Counted from the first letter of the stretch, positions 1-9,682 are shown. The stretch: 64,000 bases of DNA from Bacillus coahuilensis m4-4 (GCF_000171615.1 NZ_ABFU01000037.3:27975-91974), one strand, 5' to 3'. Numbers and translations: made by a program. Notes: a model not told the origin generated them from the letters alone.

Positions 1-1
1 T

Positions 2-412
2 CCTGGATTGTTAGTTATGACAAACGACGGGGAATTTTCAAACTTATTAACACACCCTAAATATGAAATTGACAAAACATATATTGCGAAAATAAAAGGG
101 ATTCCGACTAGACAAGAATTAACAAAGTTACAAAGAGGAATAAAGCTTGAGGATGGAATGACAGCACCTGCAAAAGTGAAATTTATCAGTGCAGATCGTT
201 CAAAAAATACATGTATTGTTGAACTAACGATTCATGAAGGTAGAAATCGACAAGTCCGTAGAATGTTTGAAGCACTAGGATTCCCTGTGATGAAACTAAG
301 AAGAGAACGCTTTGGTACGTTAACACTAAAAGGATTAAATGCAGGAGAAGCGAGGGAGTTAACCCCACATGAAGTGAAGCAATTACGAACTCTAGCTCAA
401 ACTGGACAATAA
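2..412 (+). CDS. rluB: RluB, 23S rRNA pseudouridine synthase (C-terminal part, cut by window start)
   Basis: The reading frame is open from base 2, so the gene starts before the window and only about 136 C-terminal residues are visible. The fragment opens in the GLLVMTNDGEF stretch that follows the catalytic RLDxxTSG motif of RsuA/RluB pseudouridine synthases. It continues through the conserved EGRNRQVRRM segment and the family C-terminus. Known role: isomerises a uridine in the peptidyl-transferase region of 23S rRNA. Its position just before resA matches B. subtilis. The catalytic Asp lies outside the window, so the assignment rests on the C-terminal half and synteny. Confidence 0.9.
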   Translation, partial: PGLLVMTNDGEFSNLLTHPKYEIDKTYIAKIKGIPTRQELTKLQRGIKLEDGMTAPAKVKFISADRSKNTCIVELTIHEGRNRQVRRMFEALGFPVMKLRRERFGTLTLKGLNAGEARELTPHEVKQLRTLAQTGQ

Positions 413-491
413 TTTGTCACATTGTATTCAAAATCCAAACCGATTTAATAGGATATGACGTGATATAATACAATCGGTACTCTATGGATAA

Positions 492-514
492 AAAGGGACA
501 TTCATTGTCCCTTT
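492..514 (+). terminator. Hairpin between rluB and resA
   Basis: AAAGGGACA (492-500) and TGTCCCTTT (506-514) form a perfect 9-bp stem with a 5-base loop. Only a short pyrimidine-rich tail follows. A TATAAT hexamer at 464-469 lies upstream, so this could be a weak terminator for rluB or a stem-loop in the resA leader. Confidence 0.5.
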
Positions 515-567
515 CCTTATGAATAACAATAAGACCTATAGGAATGCTTTCAAAGATGGAGGGGTAA

Positions 568-1104
568 ATGTTGGACAAGAAGAAAAAAAGACTCATCATG
601 AGATCCGTCATTTTACTAATTTTATTAGGCGCAATTGTTTATGCGTTATATGCCAATTACGCTAAAGATAATAAGGGGACGGTTGAAGTTGGAGAGAAAG
701 CACCAGATTTTGTGCTTGAAGACTTGAACGGTACAACTCATAAGCTTTCTGATTATGAAGGCAAAGGTGTATTTTTGAATTTCTGGGGGACGTATTGTAA
801 GCCGTGTGAAGAAGAAATGCCATACATGGATAACCAATATGCAACATTTAAAGATCAAGGGGTACAAATTTTAGCTGTCAACGTCGGGGAATCTGATTTT
901 GTTGTAGAAAAATTTGTAATTAAGTATGATCTGAAGTTTCCAGTTTTGAATGATAAAGACAAAGATGTGCAAAGAGAATATGATGTATTTAATTTACCTG
1001 TTACATTTCTTATTGATTCAAACGGCATCGTAACAGATATTCTTTCTGGTTCCTTAACAGAAGAAATGATTAAAGCTCATATGGAATCTATTCAACCACA
1101 GTAG
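568..1104 (+). CDS. resA: ResA, membrane-anchored thiol-disulfide oxidoreductase for cytochrome c maturation
   Basis: A 178-residue protein with an N-terminal membrane anchor (about residues 10-30) and an extracytoplasmic thioredoxin fold. The redox motif is CKPC (C77, C80) in the context FWGTYCKPCEEEMP. Known ResA reduces the apocytochrome c heme-binding cysteines before heme attachment. B. subtilis ResA has CEPC, so the first intervening residue is Lys here instead of Glu. The ATG follows a GGAGGGG ribosome site. It is followed 15 bp later by resB and heads the res operon. Confidence 0.95.
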   Translation: MLDKKKKRLIMRSVILLILLGAIVYALYANYAKDNKGTVEVGEKAPDFVLEDLNGTTHKLSDYEGKGVFLNFWGTYCKPCEEEMPYMDNQYATFKDQGVQILAVNVGESDFVVEKFVIKYDLKFPVLNDKDKDVQREYDVFNLPVTFLIDSNGIVTDILSGSLTEEMIKAHMESIQPQ

Positions 1105-1119
1105 GCGGGAGAGTTAGTT

Positions 1120-2664
1120 ATGAAAAAAATTCAATGTGAATGTGGTCACGTAAATCCAGAGGGCACAGAACTATGTCAAAGTTGTGGAAGACCACTTACG
1201 AATGAAACTCAATCTACTAAGCTCTTAGATATGAGATATGAAGGTTCTGCAAGAAGGTCAAAAACATACAATAAATCTCTAGTGGATAAGATATGGAATT
1301 TCTTTTCATCCGTCAAGGTGGGAATATGGTTTATCATTTTAACGCTTATTGCATCAGCAATCGGTACCATCTTTCCTCAAGAAATGTACGTTCCAGTTAC
1401 CTCTCCATTACAAGTAGAAGAATATTATCAGGAGGAATACGGTACGGCTGGACTTATTTATTACCGATTAGGATTAAATAATCTTTATTCTTCTTGGTGG
1501 TACATTCTTCTTGTAGCAGGATTAGCTGTGTCAATTATTGTAGCTAGTATTGATCGTTTCTTCCCTTTGTATCGTTCATTAAAGAACCAACGGGTCGTGC
1601 GTCACGAAAGTTTCATGTCTAAGCAACGACTCTATTCAGAATCAGAAGATATCCAATTGGATACAAACGACCTTGAAGAGAAGATGAAGAAAAAAGGATA
1701 CAAAGTGAGACAAGATGAAAAAGGGAACCTTCTTGCTGAAAAAGGGCGCTTTGCAAGATGGGGACCGTACGTAAACCATATTGGTCTTATTATCTTCTTG
1801 TTTGGTGGCCTTCTGAGACTTGTACCTGGAATGTATATTGATGAAAAGCTATGGATTCGAGACGGAGAAACCCTTCCTATACCTGGAACAGATAGAGAGT
1901 ATTACTTAGAAAGTAAACGATTTATTATGGAAGTGTATGATGAAGATGATGATGAAGTGTTTGAAGAGGCTTTGAACCGAGTTGGTTCAGTCGCAAAGAA
2001 CTTCCAGACAGACGTTGTTCTATATAAACAGCCTACTGGTTTACTACCAGGTGAAAAGGGTGAACTAGAGTTTATCAAAGAAGAAGACATCCAGGTTAAT
2101 GAACCGTTGAAATTTGATGGCTTTGCCTTGTATCAAACATCATATCAGTTAGATGAATTTAAAGCGATGTCATTTACTTTAGATTCAAAAGACGGGGACA
2201 ATCGTTTTGGTCCGTTTAAGGTTGATTTATTTAATCCAGACGATGAGTATAAACTAGATACTAATGTGAAAGTGGAATTAATGGGATATTACCCAGACTT
2301 CTCAGAGTTTGCTGAAAACGGTGAGCCTCAATCTAAATCATCGTTGCCTCTTAATCCAGCATTCTTATTTAAAATGTACACACCAGAACATCCCGAAGGT
2401 GAAGTTAGTTTTGTAGGAATTCAGCAAAATCTTGAACCATTAGGTGAAAATGATTATAAGTTATCCTTTGCTGGATTAGAGACTCAAAATGTTTCGATTT
2501 TAACAGTAAGAAAAGATTTAACTCTTTGGGTTCTAGCTTTAGGTGGATTCATCTTTATGGTTGGCGTAGCACAAGGCGCCTATTGGAATCATCGTAGAAT
2601 ATGGATTCAACAAAAGAACAATAAGGTCTTACTAGCTGCCCATGTAAATAAAAAATTGGCATAG
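1120..2664 (+). CDS. resB: ResB, cytochrome c biogenesis protein (system II heme export/ligation)
   Basis: A 514-residue membrane protein. The N-terminus has a small four-Cys motif (CECGH...CQSCG, residues 6-23) as in B. subtilis ResB. Hydrophobic segments follow near residues 65-85, 120-145 and 215-235, then a large extracytoplasmic domain (about 240-450) and a last membrane segment near 460-480. This is the ResB/Ccs1 architecture. With ResC it forms the complex that moves heme across the membrane and attaches it to c-type cytochromes. The clients would include QcrC encoded near 57 kb. Confidence 0.95.
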   Translation: MKKIQCECGHVNPEGTELCQSCGRPLTNETQSTKLLDMRYEGSARRSKTYNKSLVDKIWNFFSSVKVGIWFIILTLIASAIGTIFPQEMYVPVTSPLQVEEYYQEEYGTAGLIYYRLGLNNLYSSWWYILLVAGLAVSIIVASIDRFFPLYRSLKNQRVVRHESFMSKQRLYSESEDIQLDTNDLEEKMKKKGYKVRQDEKGNLLAEKGRFARWGPYVNHIGLIIFLFGGLLRLVPGMYIDEKLWIRDGETLPIPGTDREYYLESKRFIMEVYDEDDDEVFEEALNRVGSVAKNFQTDVVLYKQPTGLLPGEKGELEFIKEEDIQVNEPLKFDGFALYQTSYQLDEFKAMSFTLDSKDGDNRFGPFKVDLFNPDDEYKLDTNVKVELMGYYPDFSEFAENGEPQSKSSLPLNPAFLFKMYTPEHPEGEVSFVGIQQNLEPLGENDYKLSFAGLETQNVSILTVRKDLTLWVLALGGFIFMVGVAQGAYWNHRRIWIQQKNNKVLLAAHVNKKLA

Positions 2665-2752
2665 TGTAAAAAAAGATTTAGAATATATCTTGGAGAATAG
2701 TAAGCTTAATATGCCTATAGATCAAAGTGAGATAAAGTAGGAGGGGAAATGA

Positions 2753-3936
2753 GTGGACTTAGTTACGATTAGTAGCTCATTATTATATATTGCTTTTGTA
2801 CTGTATTTACTTGGTACTGCCTTTTTCTTTGGCAGTATTCGTCAAAAATCAATTGATTCAGAAAAAGTATTAATCGCTGGGGAAAACTAGGAGTTATTTC
2901 AAGTATAGTAGGTTTTGTCTCACAGCTGGGCTATTTTATCACAAGATGGATTGCGGCAGGACATGCACCAGTTAGTAATTTATTTGAATTTACAACGTTT
3001 TTTGGCATGATGCTAGTTGGAGCGTTTATCATTATCTTCTTTATGTATCGTTCAACTGTTGTCGGCTTATTTGCACTTCCAGTAGCAGTGCTAGTAATTG
3101 CCTATGCTAGTATGTTTCCAAGGGAAATTAGTCCGTTAATACCTGCACTTAAAAGTCACTGGCTATACATTCATGTTACAACAGCTGCAGCAGGGGAAGC
3201 GATTTTAGCCATTAGTTTTGTTACAGGGCTTATCTTCCTAATTAAGAGTATTGATCAAAGTATGCGCTCCATGAAAACTTTTTGGTTAGAGACCATTCTG
3301 TTTTCATTAGTTGTTGTAATCGGGTATATTGTTGCCGTAACTGGATTTTCATTAGCAGGGTATGAGGCTTCTTTTGATTATACAAGCAAAGAGGGGACTG
3401 AAGCCGTAGCTGATTATAGAGTACCGGCAATCGTTGGTCCTTATGAAGGAATATTAACAACTGAGGGTGCAATGAAACCTTTATTCTCTACTCCAGATTA
3501 CGTGAGTGCGATTAAACTGAATACAGTGATTTGGTCCTTTATTGTAGGTACCATCCTTTATATTCTAATTCGGTTAATCACTAGACGCAGAATAGGTGCG
3601 CTGCTTCAGCCTATAGTGAAAAATATTAATTTAGATTTGATGGATGAAATCGGCTACCGTTCTGTTTTAATTGGGTTCCCAGTGTTCGCACTAGGTGCAT
3701 TAGTGTTTGCGATGATTTGGGCTCAAGTAGCATGGACTAGATTTTGGGGTTGGGACCCTAAGGAAGTATGGGCTCTTATAACTTTCTTATTCTATGCGGC
3801 CTTCTTGCATTTTAGATTAAATAGAGGCTGGCATGGTGAAAAATCTGCATGGCTTGCTGTAATAGGCTTTGTCATCATCATGTTCAACTTATTAGCGGTT
3901 AATTTAATCATCGCTGGTTTGCATTCGTACGCATGA
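2753..3936 (+). CDS. resC: ResC/CcsA, heme-handling cytochrome c assembly protein (frameshifted in this sequence)
   Basis: A GTG start at 2753 follows AGGAGGGG and opens a frame that stops at 2888-2890. The same protein resumes in another frame from the TGG at 2878 (WGKLG...[17 protein letters not shown]) to 3936. Adding one base near 2870-2880 gives about 394 residues, close to B. subtilis ResC. The C-terminal half contains the tryptophan-rich heme motif [11 protein letters not shown] at about 3750-3775 and several membrane segments. Partner of ResB. The break is probably a sequencing error; a genuine loss would abolish cytochrome c. Confidence 0.85.
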
Positions 3937-3974
3937 TTCTAACATTTGCATAGTGGAAATCATCTTTTTTACCG

Positions 3975-4003
3975 CCTCCACTTTTAGTGGAGGTCTTTTT
4001 TTT
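3975..4003 (+). terminator. Terminator after resC
   Basis: CCTCCAC (3975-3981) pairs with GTGGAGG (3987-3993) around a 5-base loop, followed by a run of T. It separates resABC from resDE, which would then need their own promoter as in B. subtilis. Confidence 0.85.
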
Positions 4004-4096
4004 ACTATACTTTAAGTATAGCCATACTCTCTGGTAGAATTTGAATTGAGTTCAACAATTTTAATAGATAGAGTTAGGCAAGTAGGAGGTTTAATT

Positions 4097-4816
4097 ATGG
4101 ATAAAGAGATAAGAATTTTAGTAGTGGATGACGAAGATCGCATAAGAAGATTATTACGAATGTATCTTGAACGAGAAAATTACTTAATAGACGAAGCTTC
4201 CGATGGGAACGAAGCTTTAGAATTAGCTTTAGAAAATAGTTACGATTGCATTTTATTAGATATTATGATGCCTGAAAAAGATGGAATTGAAGTGTGTCAA
4301 GCAATCAGAGAAAAAAAAGCAACCCCTGTTATTATGTTGACGGCAAAAGGTGAAGAATCTAATCGAGTGCAAGGGTTTGAAGTTGGGACAGATGATTATA
4401 TTGTCAAACCTTTTAGTCCAAGAGAGGTCGTTTTACGAGTAAAAGCATTGCTCAGAAGAACATCTACTCAATCGTCTTATATACCTGCTGAAGCCACATC
4501 GAAAGATTTATTAGTCTTCCCACATTTAACGATTGACCATGATGCTCATAAAGTACTAGCGGATGATATGGAAGTGAACTTAACTCCAAAGGAATATGAA
4601 TTGCTACACTTTTTAGCTAAATCCCCTGAAAAGGTATTTGATCGTGAGCAACTATTGAAAGAAGTATGGCATTATGAATTTTTTGGAGATTTAAGAACCG
4701 TTGATACACATGTTAAAAGACTCCGAGAAAAATTGAACAAGGTATCTGAGCAATCTGCGAAAATGATTGTGACTGTTTGGGGAGTTGGATATAAGTTTGA
4801 GGTTGGAAGTGAATGA
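4097..4816 (+). CDS. resD: ResD, OmpR-family response regulator of respiration
   Basis: A 239-residue two-domain regulator. The receiver domain has the acidic pair in VVDDED near the N-terminus, the phospho-acceptor Asp in CILLDIMMP, and the Lys in VKPF. A winged-helix DNA-binding domain follows (VDTHVKRLREKL). The ATG at 4097 was chosen over upstream in-frame codons because AGGAGGT lies 7 bases before it and the length then matches B. subtilis ResD (240). It overlaps resE by ATGA. Known role: controls genes for aerobic and anaerobic respiration, including res genes and qcr. Confidence 0.95.
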   Translation: MDKEIRILVVDDEDRIRRLLRMYLERENYLIDEASDGNEALELALENSYDCILLDIMMPEKDGIEVCQAIREKKATPVIMLTAKGEESNRVQGFEVGTDDYIVKPFSPREVVLRVKALLRRTSTQSSYIPAEATSKDLLVFPHLTIDHDAHKVLADDMEVNLTPKEYELLHFLAKSPEKVFDREQLLKEVWHYEFFGDLRTVDTHVKRLREKLNKVSEQSAKMIVTVWGVGYKFEVGSE

Positions 4817-6577
4817 GACTTTGGCGAAGTGTAGTAGGAAAGCTATGGATGACCATCCTATTACTAGTTTCTTTTGTGTTATTTATTTTAACGATTCTTT
4901 TATTACAGTTCTTTCAGAACTACTTCATTCAACAAGTTGAAAACAACTTATTAAATACAGGACAAAAAATATCGAGAATTCTAGAAGAACATGAATCTCT
5001 CTCGTTGGGACTTGAGATCTCTAGAGAAATATTAGATGAAGAAACTAATTTAGTCATTGTCATTAATCCTAATGAAGTGTATTACGATACAGAAATAACG
5101 GAACAAGACTTTTATTTAAAAGATAAAATACTTAATGATCGCAAATTGAACAAAGCTCTGAGTGCCAATGAAGTGATAACAAAGGAAATGCTCTTAGATA
5201 CGGAATATCAAGATAGTGTGTTTACTGTAGGAGTTCCTTTTTCTCTGTCAGATGAACGTACTGGTGCAGTATATATCTATCAATCCCTACAAGTGATGAA
5301 GCAAACGACTGAGCAGACAACCAAGCTAATATTCCTTGCGGCATTTATTGCTATTGTACTTACAACTATTTTTGCCTTCTTCTTGTCGACAAGAATCACT
5401 TCTCCTTTACGAAAAATGAGAGAAGCTGCCTTTGAAGTGACAAAAGGGAGATTTGAAACCAAAGTTCCTATTTTAACTCATGATGAAATTGGTGAGCTTG
5501 CCACAGCTTTTAACCAGATGGGAAGACAATTGAAGTATCAATTAAATGCATTAAATCAAGAAAAAGAGCAGCTTTCTTCTATTTTAAGTTCAATGGCCGA
5601 TGGAGTGATAACCTTCAATAGAGATGGGACCATTTTTAATTACAAACCCTCCAGCTGAACGTTTCCTTCAGTATTGGTATTATGAACAGGATGCAGAAGA
5701 AGCACTTCCACCAACTGTTTATGAATTATTAAATCAAGTGATGACGCTTGAAAGTGAGCAAATTGGTGAATTAAGCTTGCAAGGAAGAAGTTTCGTTATT
5801 ATTATTTCTCCACTTTATAATCTAAAATCGGTTCGGGGAGCTGTAGCTGTAGTTCGTGATATGACAGAAGAAAGACGTCTTGATAAATTGCGTAAAGACT
5901 TTATAGCAAATGTATCACATGAGCTTAGAACGCCAATTAGTATGCTTCAAGGATATTCTGAAGCAATAGTAGATGATGTGGCAGAAACACCTGAAGAAAA
6001 AAAAGAGATTGCTAAAATTATTTATGATGAGTCCTTACGCATGGGTAGATTAGTAAATGATCTATTAGACCTTGCTAGAATGGAAGCTGGTCATGTGACC
6101 ATTCGTCGTGAAGAGGTTGAAATTATTCCGTTTATTGAACGAATTGTAACGAAATTCAATGGTGTAGCCAAGGAAAAAGGTATATCTTTAGGAGTGAAAA
6201 TTTCAGAAGATGTGAATAGAGACAGTTGGTTACAAGTAGATGGAGATAAACTTGAGCAAGTATTCACAAATTTAATTGATAATGCGATTAGGCATACTCC
6301 TGCTCATGGTCATGTAAGTGTTACAATTGAATCTCTTGTATCATCCTATTTATTTACTGTTAGTGATACTGGGTCTGGTATACCAGAAGAGGATTTGCCA
6401 TTTATTTTCGAAAGATTTTACAAAGCAGATAAAGCAAGAACAAGAGGTAGGTCTGGTACTGGACTGGGCTTAGCGATTGCGAAAAATATTGTAGATGCAC
6501 ATGAAGGTCAAATATCAGTTCAAAGTAAATATGATCATGGTACCAAATTTTTAGTAAACATACCTAAAATTAAATAA
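4813..6577 (+). CDS. resE: ResE, sensor histidine kinase (frameshifted in this sequence)
   Basis: Domain order: membrane segment (about residues 10-33), extracytoplasmic sensor region, second membrane segment (about 170-195), HAMP, PAS-like region, HisKA (SHELRTP) and HATPase ([23 protein letters not shown]). Frame 1 runs to 5658 and frame 2 picks up at about 5637. Removing one T from the five-T run at 5633-5637 joins them as [14 protein letters not shown] and gives about 587 residues (B. subtilis 589). It shares an ATGA overlap with resD, so the two are translationally coupled. Confidence 0.9.
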
Positions 6578-6647
6578 GAAATGTTGTCGATTCGACAAGG
6601 AGTATAAGGATAAGTGTCTTATTTTCTTGTTTCATACGAAACAATTT

Positions 6648-6693
6648 AACACCTCTTCGATTCTATTGTAGTTAGAATAGAGGTGTTTTTTTT
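6648..6693 (+). terminator. Terminator after resE
   Basis: AACACCTCT pairs with AGAGGTGTT, with an additional inner ATTCTA/TAGAAT stem, then eight T. It closes the resDE unit before the sigX promoter. Confidence 0.85.
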
Positions 6694-6757
6694 GTGTTTC
6701 CTCCAATCTTTAATCTGCTTTGTCTTGGAGTATGATATGTTAAAAGTATCATAAGGA

Positions 6758-6785
6758 TGTAACTTTTTTTATTAGAGAATACGAC
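6758..6785 (+). promoter_or_regulatory. Sigma-X type promoter of sigX
   Basis: TGTAAC (6758-6763) and CGAC (6782-6785) match the known sigma-X consensus. The spacing here is 18 bases, one longer than usual, and the spacer contains a seven-T run where a base could be miscalled. Implies autoregulation of sigX-rsiX. Confidence 0.75.
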
Positions 6786-6807
6786 AGATATGTAAGGGGG
6801 AAATGGA

Positions 6808-7350
6808 ATGAACTCTGTGTTTCATGATTTGTATGATCACTATCATCAGGATCTGTTTAAGTTTTTAATCTACTTAACAAGAGATCGAGATTTAGCAGAG
6901 GATCTTGTTCAAGAAGTTTATGTGCGAGTCTTAAAGTCATACGATCGCTTTAAAGGGAACAGTAGTGAAAAAACTTGGTTATTCTCCATTGCGAAAAATG
7001 TAGCAGTCGACCATTTTAGAAAGCAAAAAACGTTAAAAAGAAGGATTTTAGAACGATTTGAACATACCTCAGAAGATATTCTTGACCCTTCTAAGCTACC
7101 AGAAGAAATTATTCTTCAATCAGAAGAGATAAGGAGAGTATTTGCCTGTTTATCTCTTTGTACACTTGATCAGCAAATGGTCATCATTACAAGATATATA
7201 CAAGAATTTTCAATCGATGAGACAGCACATATTCTTGGGTGGACGAAAAGTAAGGTGAAAACTACTCAACATCGGGCATTAAACGTATTAAGGGAAAAAT
7301 TAAAAAATGATGAAACAAAGGAGGCTTTGTTTTATGAAGGAAACAAATGA
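6808..7350 (+). CDS. sigX: SigX, extracytoplasmic-function RNA polymerase sigma factor
   Basis: A 180-residue ECF sigma factor. Region 2 (DLAEDLVQEVYVRVLKSYDRF...KTWLFSIA in the first 70 residues) and region 4 (SIDETAHILGWTKSKVKTTQHRAL near the C-terminus) are both present. The ATG is preceded by AAGGGGG. Known SigX of B. subtilis responds to cationic peptides and alters envelope charge. The gene overlaps rsiX, and a TGTAAC/CGAC promoter sits just upstream, the usual feedback arrangement. Confidence 0.92.
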   Translation: MNSVFHDLYDHYHQDLFKFLIYLTRDRDLAEDLVQEVYVRVLKSYDRFKGNSSEKTWLFSIAKNVAVDHFRKQKTLKRRILERFEHTSEDILDPSKLPEEIILQSEEIRRVFACLSLCTLDQQMVIITRYIQEFSIDETAHILGWTKSKVKTTQHRALNVLREKLKNDETKEALFYEGNK

Positions 7351-8413
7351 AGAAAAGCAACTGACCAAACTACTAAAGCAAATGCCTGATATAGAGGATC
7401 GAAGATCGAAGGAAGATATTTATAGAAAAATCATGACAAAGGAAGCCACTACCTATTATCGGTATAATTGGTCTCGCCCAATCATTGGCATCATCTCATT
7501 ATTCCTTCTTACAATTGTTACGTATAACCTATTAGCTGCCAATGATTCTGAAGTAGAGTACAGCCAGGAAGATACAGTAGAGTCGAAACAATTTACTGAA
7601 TCCAGTGAGAGATCGTTGCCTTTAGTTGACGAAAGTGAAAAATTGAATAAAGATGCATCTGCTGAAAATTCAATTCTTCTGGAAGAAGAATCTTCAAAAG
7701 ACGGGGAAAAAGCATATGATATCGCTAACCGTATGGACTTTATTCAACTTGGTTCGTTAACTGAAAACGGGGATGTAATTCCGATTACTGTTCCTATTAT
7801 GAGAGAAGAAACAACATCAATAAATGCGATGGTCGAAGCTGCTAAACAAAGTAACTTATTATTGAATGAGAATCAGTTGACAGTTCTTCCCCTTACAGGA
7901 GAATTTTCGGAAATTGATGAAACAACTTTGCTTTATACTATGGGTGAAGATGAGAATTGGAATGTCGGGACAGCTGGTGAGTCAGCGTTTATTCGTTTGC
8001 TTGAACAAACATTTGAGCAGTCAGAGTATAGAGAAATAAGATTAGAAAATCATGATGGCACTACCCCAGAATTTTCTCACACTGGGCACCTACCTTCCAT
8101 TCTTATGAAAGACCAAAGGCTTGCTTATTATAGCTATCCAATATCTGATAAATTTTACCTCATCCCTTCGTTTCAATCATTTGATACGATAGATCAAGCT
8201 TTTCAATCTATGAAAGAGAAACAAAACGATTTAATGCTTCCAACTATCCCATCTACCTTTGAATTCACTTTAAATTCTAATGGTGAGACATTAACGATTA
8301 CATCACAAGAGTCTTTTTCAATAGCTTTCCTAGAAGTAAGTGAAGGAAAACGGATGATGGAAAGTATTTTAAATACAGCAAGGCAGTTTGGGTATTCAGA
8401 AGTCATTTTTTAA
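7334..8413 (+). CDS. rsiX: RsiX, membrane-bound anti-sigma-X factor
   Basis: The ATG at 7334 lies inside the end of sigX behind AAAGGAGG. The 359-residue product has a cytoplasmic N-terminus (about 1-50), one membrane segment (about 52-70) and a long acidic extracytoplasmic part, as in RsiX. Synteny with sigX supports the name. Oddity: a six-T run at 8406-8411 makes the stop. Adding one T reads on for about 31 residues, including HPIPVPKGPNIIG, to a TAA at 8503-8505. The true C-terminus may therefore end at 8505. Confidence 0.85.
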   Translation: MKETNEEKQLTKLLKQMPDIEDRRSKEDIYRKIMTKEATTYYRYNWSRPIIGIISLFLLTIVTYNLLAANDSEVEYSQEDTVESKQFTESSERSLPLVDESEKLNKDASAENSILLEEESSKDGEKAYDIANRMDFIQLGSLTENGDVIPITVPIMREETTSINAMVEAAKQSNLLLNENQLTVLPLTGEFSEIDETTLLYTMGEDENWNVGTAGESAFIRLLEQTFEQSEYREIRLENHDGTTPEFSHTGHLPSILMKDQRLAYYSYPISDKFYLIPSFQSFDTIDQAFQSMKEKQNDLMLPTIPSTFEFTLNSNGETLTITSQESFSIAFLEVSEGKRMMESILNTARQFGYSEVIF

Positions 8414-8513
8414 ATATCGCTGAAAATGAGTGGGGAGGTTACAATCTATTGCACCCCATTCCGGTCCCTAAAGGTCCGAATATTATCGGTCAAATGGATG
8501 AATAATTGCGAGT

Positions 8514-8545
8514 ACAATGCTAAGAGCATTGTTACTTTTTTTCTT
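8514..8545 (+). terminator. Terminator after rsiX
   Basis: ACAATGCT (8514-8521) pairs perfectly with AGCATTGT (8525-8532) around three bases, followed by a T-rich tract. Confidence 0.85.
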
Positions 8546-8679
8546 TCAAGTACATACATATTTCATGTTTGGGCACAATGTATACGGTCGCGAAGTTAAT
8601 AAAAACCAAGGAAAAAGTTCTATTCTTCATCTACTAGTCATAGATTATTTCTGAAAGAACTCTAAAGGAGGGAAATCAT

Positions 8680-9486
8680 TTGAATTTCTATTCTAAATTG
8701 GTGCTCGCTTTATTGATTTTCATCAGCCTTCTAACATGTTTAGAAAGTGGACAAGCTTTTGGGAATGAAGAAGCGATACACATAGATACAAAAGACTGGA
8801 TTTTTCCTACATCGGGAAAAATAAGCGACGAGTTTGGTACAAGGGGCGGAGAACATAGAGGGATTGATATTTCTGGATCATATGGAGAAAGTGTTCGAAC
8901 TGTAGAAGAAGGGGAGGTTACTAAATCCTATTATTCTTCTTCCTATGGTCATGTCATCTTTGTTTCTCATCCAAGCGGTTATGAAACAGTCTATGCTCAT
9001 TTAAGCAATCGACTAGTCAAAGAGGGTGCAAAAGTACAAAAAGGACAAGTTATTGGGCAAATGGGTAGTACAGGTAGGTCTAGTGGAACCCATTTACATT
9101 TTGAAATTCACGTTGGGACGTGGGAATATAATAATGACACGACATCTATCGATCCGTATATTGTCTTTGGAAAAGGAGAGGTAGGTCATGAGGTTCTGGC
9201 AAATTTACACACTCCATACCTAAGTGATTCAGTACATACTCACATCGAACAACAAACACAAAGTGAAGTTCATCATATTGTAAAAGATGGTGACACATTA
9301 TGGGATATTGCAATTCAATATGAAATAGAGGTAAAAGACATTATGGACGTTAACGAATTGTCGGATTCTCTAATTGTTGTAGGTCAAGAGCTTACGATTC
9401 CAAAGCCTTTAACATCTGCCCATTTAAAATCTATTGGGTTTATAGAAGTACTTTCAACTTTAGGAATTGAAGTGAATGGTGTATAG
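8680..9486 (+). CDS. Secreted M23-family peptidase with C-terminal LysM domain
   Basis: A 268-residue exported protein read from a TTG placed 8 bases after AAAGGAGGG. A signal peptide covers about residues 1-27. The M23 (lysostaphin-type) domain spans about 40-165, with zinc ligands H59 and D63 (HRGID) and the HLH pair at 138-140. A LysM peptidoglycan-binding domain follows at about 198-241 (VKDGDTLWDIA). Likely a peptidoglycan endopeptidase acting in the wall. It is an insertion relative to the B. subtilis order and sits alone between terminators. Substrate bond and growth-phase role cannot be read from sequence. Confidence 0.88.
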   Translation: MNFYSKLVLALLIFISLLTCLESGQAFGNEEAIHIDTKDWIFPTSGKISDEFGTRGGEHRGIDISGSYGESVRTVEEGEVTKSYYSSSYGHVIFVSHPSGYETVYAHLSNRLVKEGAKVQKGQVIGQMGSTGRSSGTHLHFEIHVGTWEYNNDTTSIDPYIVFGKGEVGHEVLANLHTPYLSDSVHTHIEQQTQSEVHHIVKDGDTLWDIAIQYEIEVKDIMDVNELSDSLIVVGQELTIPKPLTSAHLKSIGFIEVLSTLGIEVNGV

Positions 9487-9505
9487 ATTAAGAAAAACAA
9501 ATTTC

Positions 9506-9534
9506 TTCCCATCTTAAATCTTATTCTGTATAAT
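9506..9534 (+). promoter_or_regulatory. Probable sigma-A promoter of the ribU riboswitch transcript
   Basis: TATAAT at 9529-9534 with a weak -35 (TTCCCA, 9506-9511) 17 bases upstream. It lies about 20 bases before the FMN aptamer, where the transcript should begin. Confidence 0.5.
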
Positions 9535-9555
9535 GGTGATAAAAATAAATATGGT

Positions 9556-9682
9556 TCATCTTCAGGGCGGGGTGAAATTCCCCACCGGCGGTATTGAGTG
9601 ACAGAACTCTCAGCCCGCGAGCCTTAGGGCATGATTTGGTGAGATTCCAAAGCCGACAGTATAGTCTGGATGGGAGAAGATG
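9556..9682 (+). promoter_or_regulatory. FMN riboswitch (RFN element)
   Basis: The conserved RFN core is present in order: an outer P1 stem (CATCTTC near 9557 pairing with GAAGATG ending 9682), the GGGCGGGGTGAAATTCCCC segment, the CCGGCGGT box, AGCCCGCGAGCC, and GCCGACAGT near the 3' side. This aptamer binds flavin mononucleotide. It lies upstream of ribU with a terminator in between, so FMN is expected to stop transcription before the riboflavin transporter. Confidence 0.95.
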
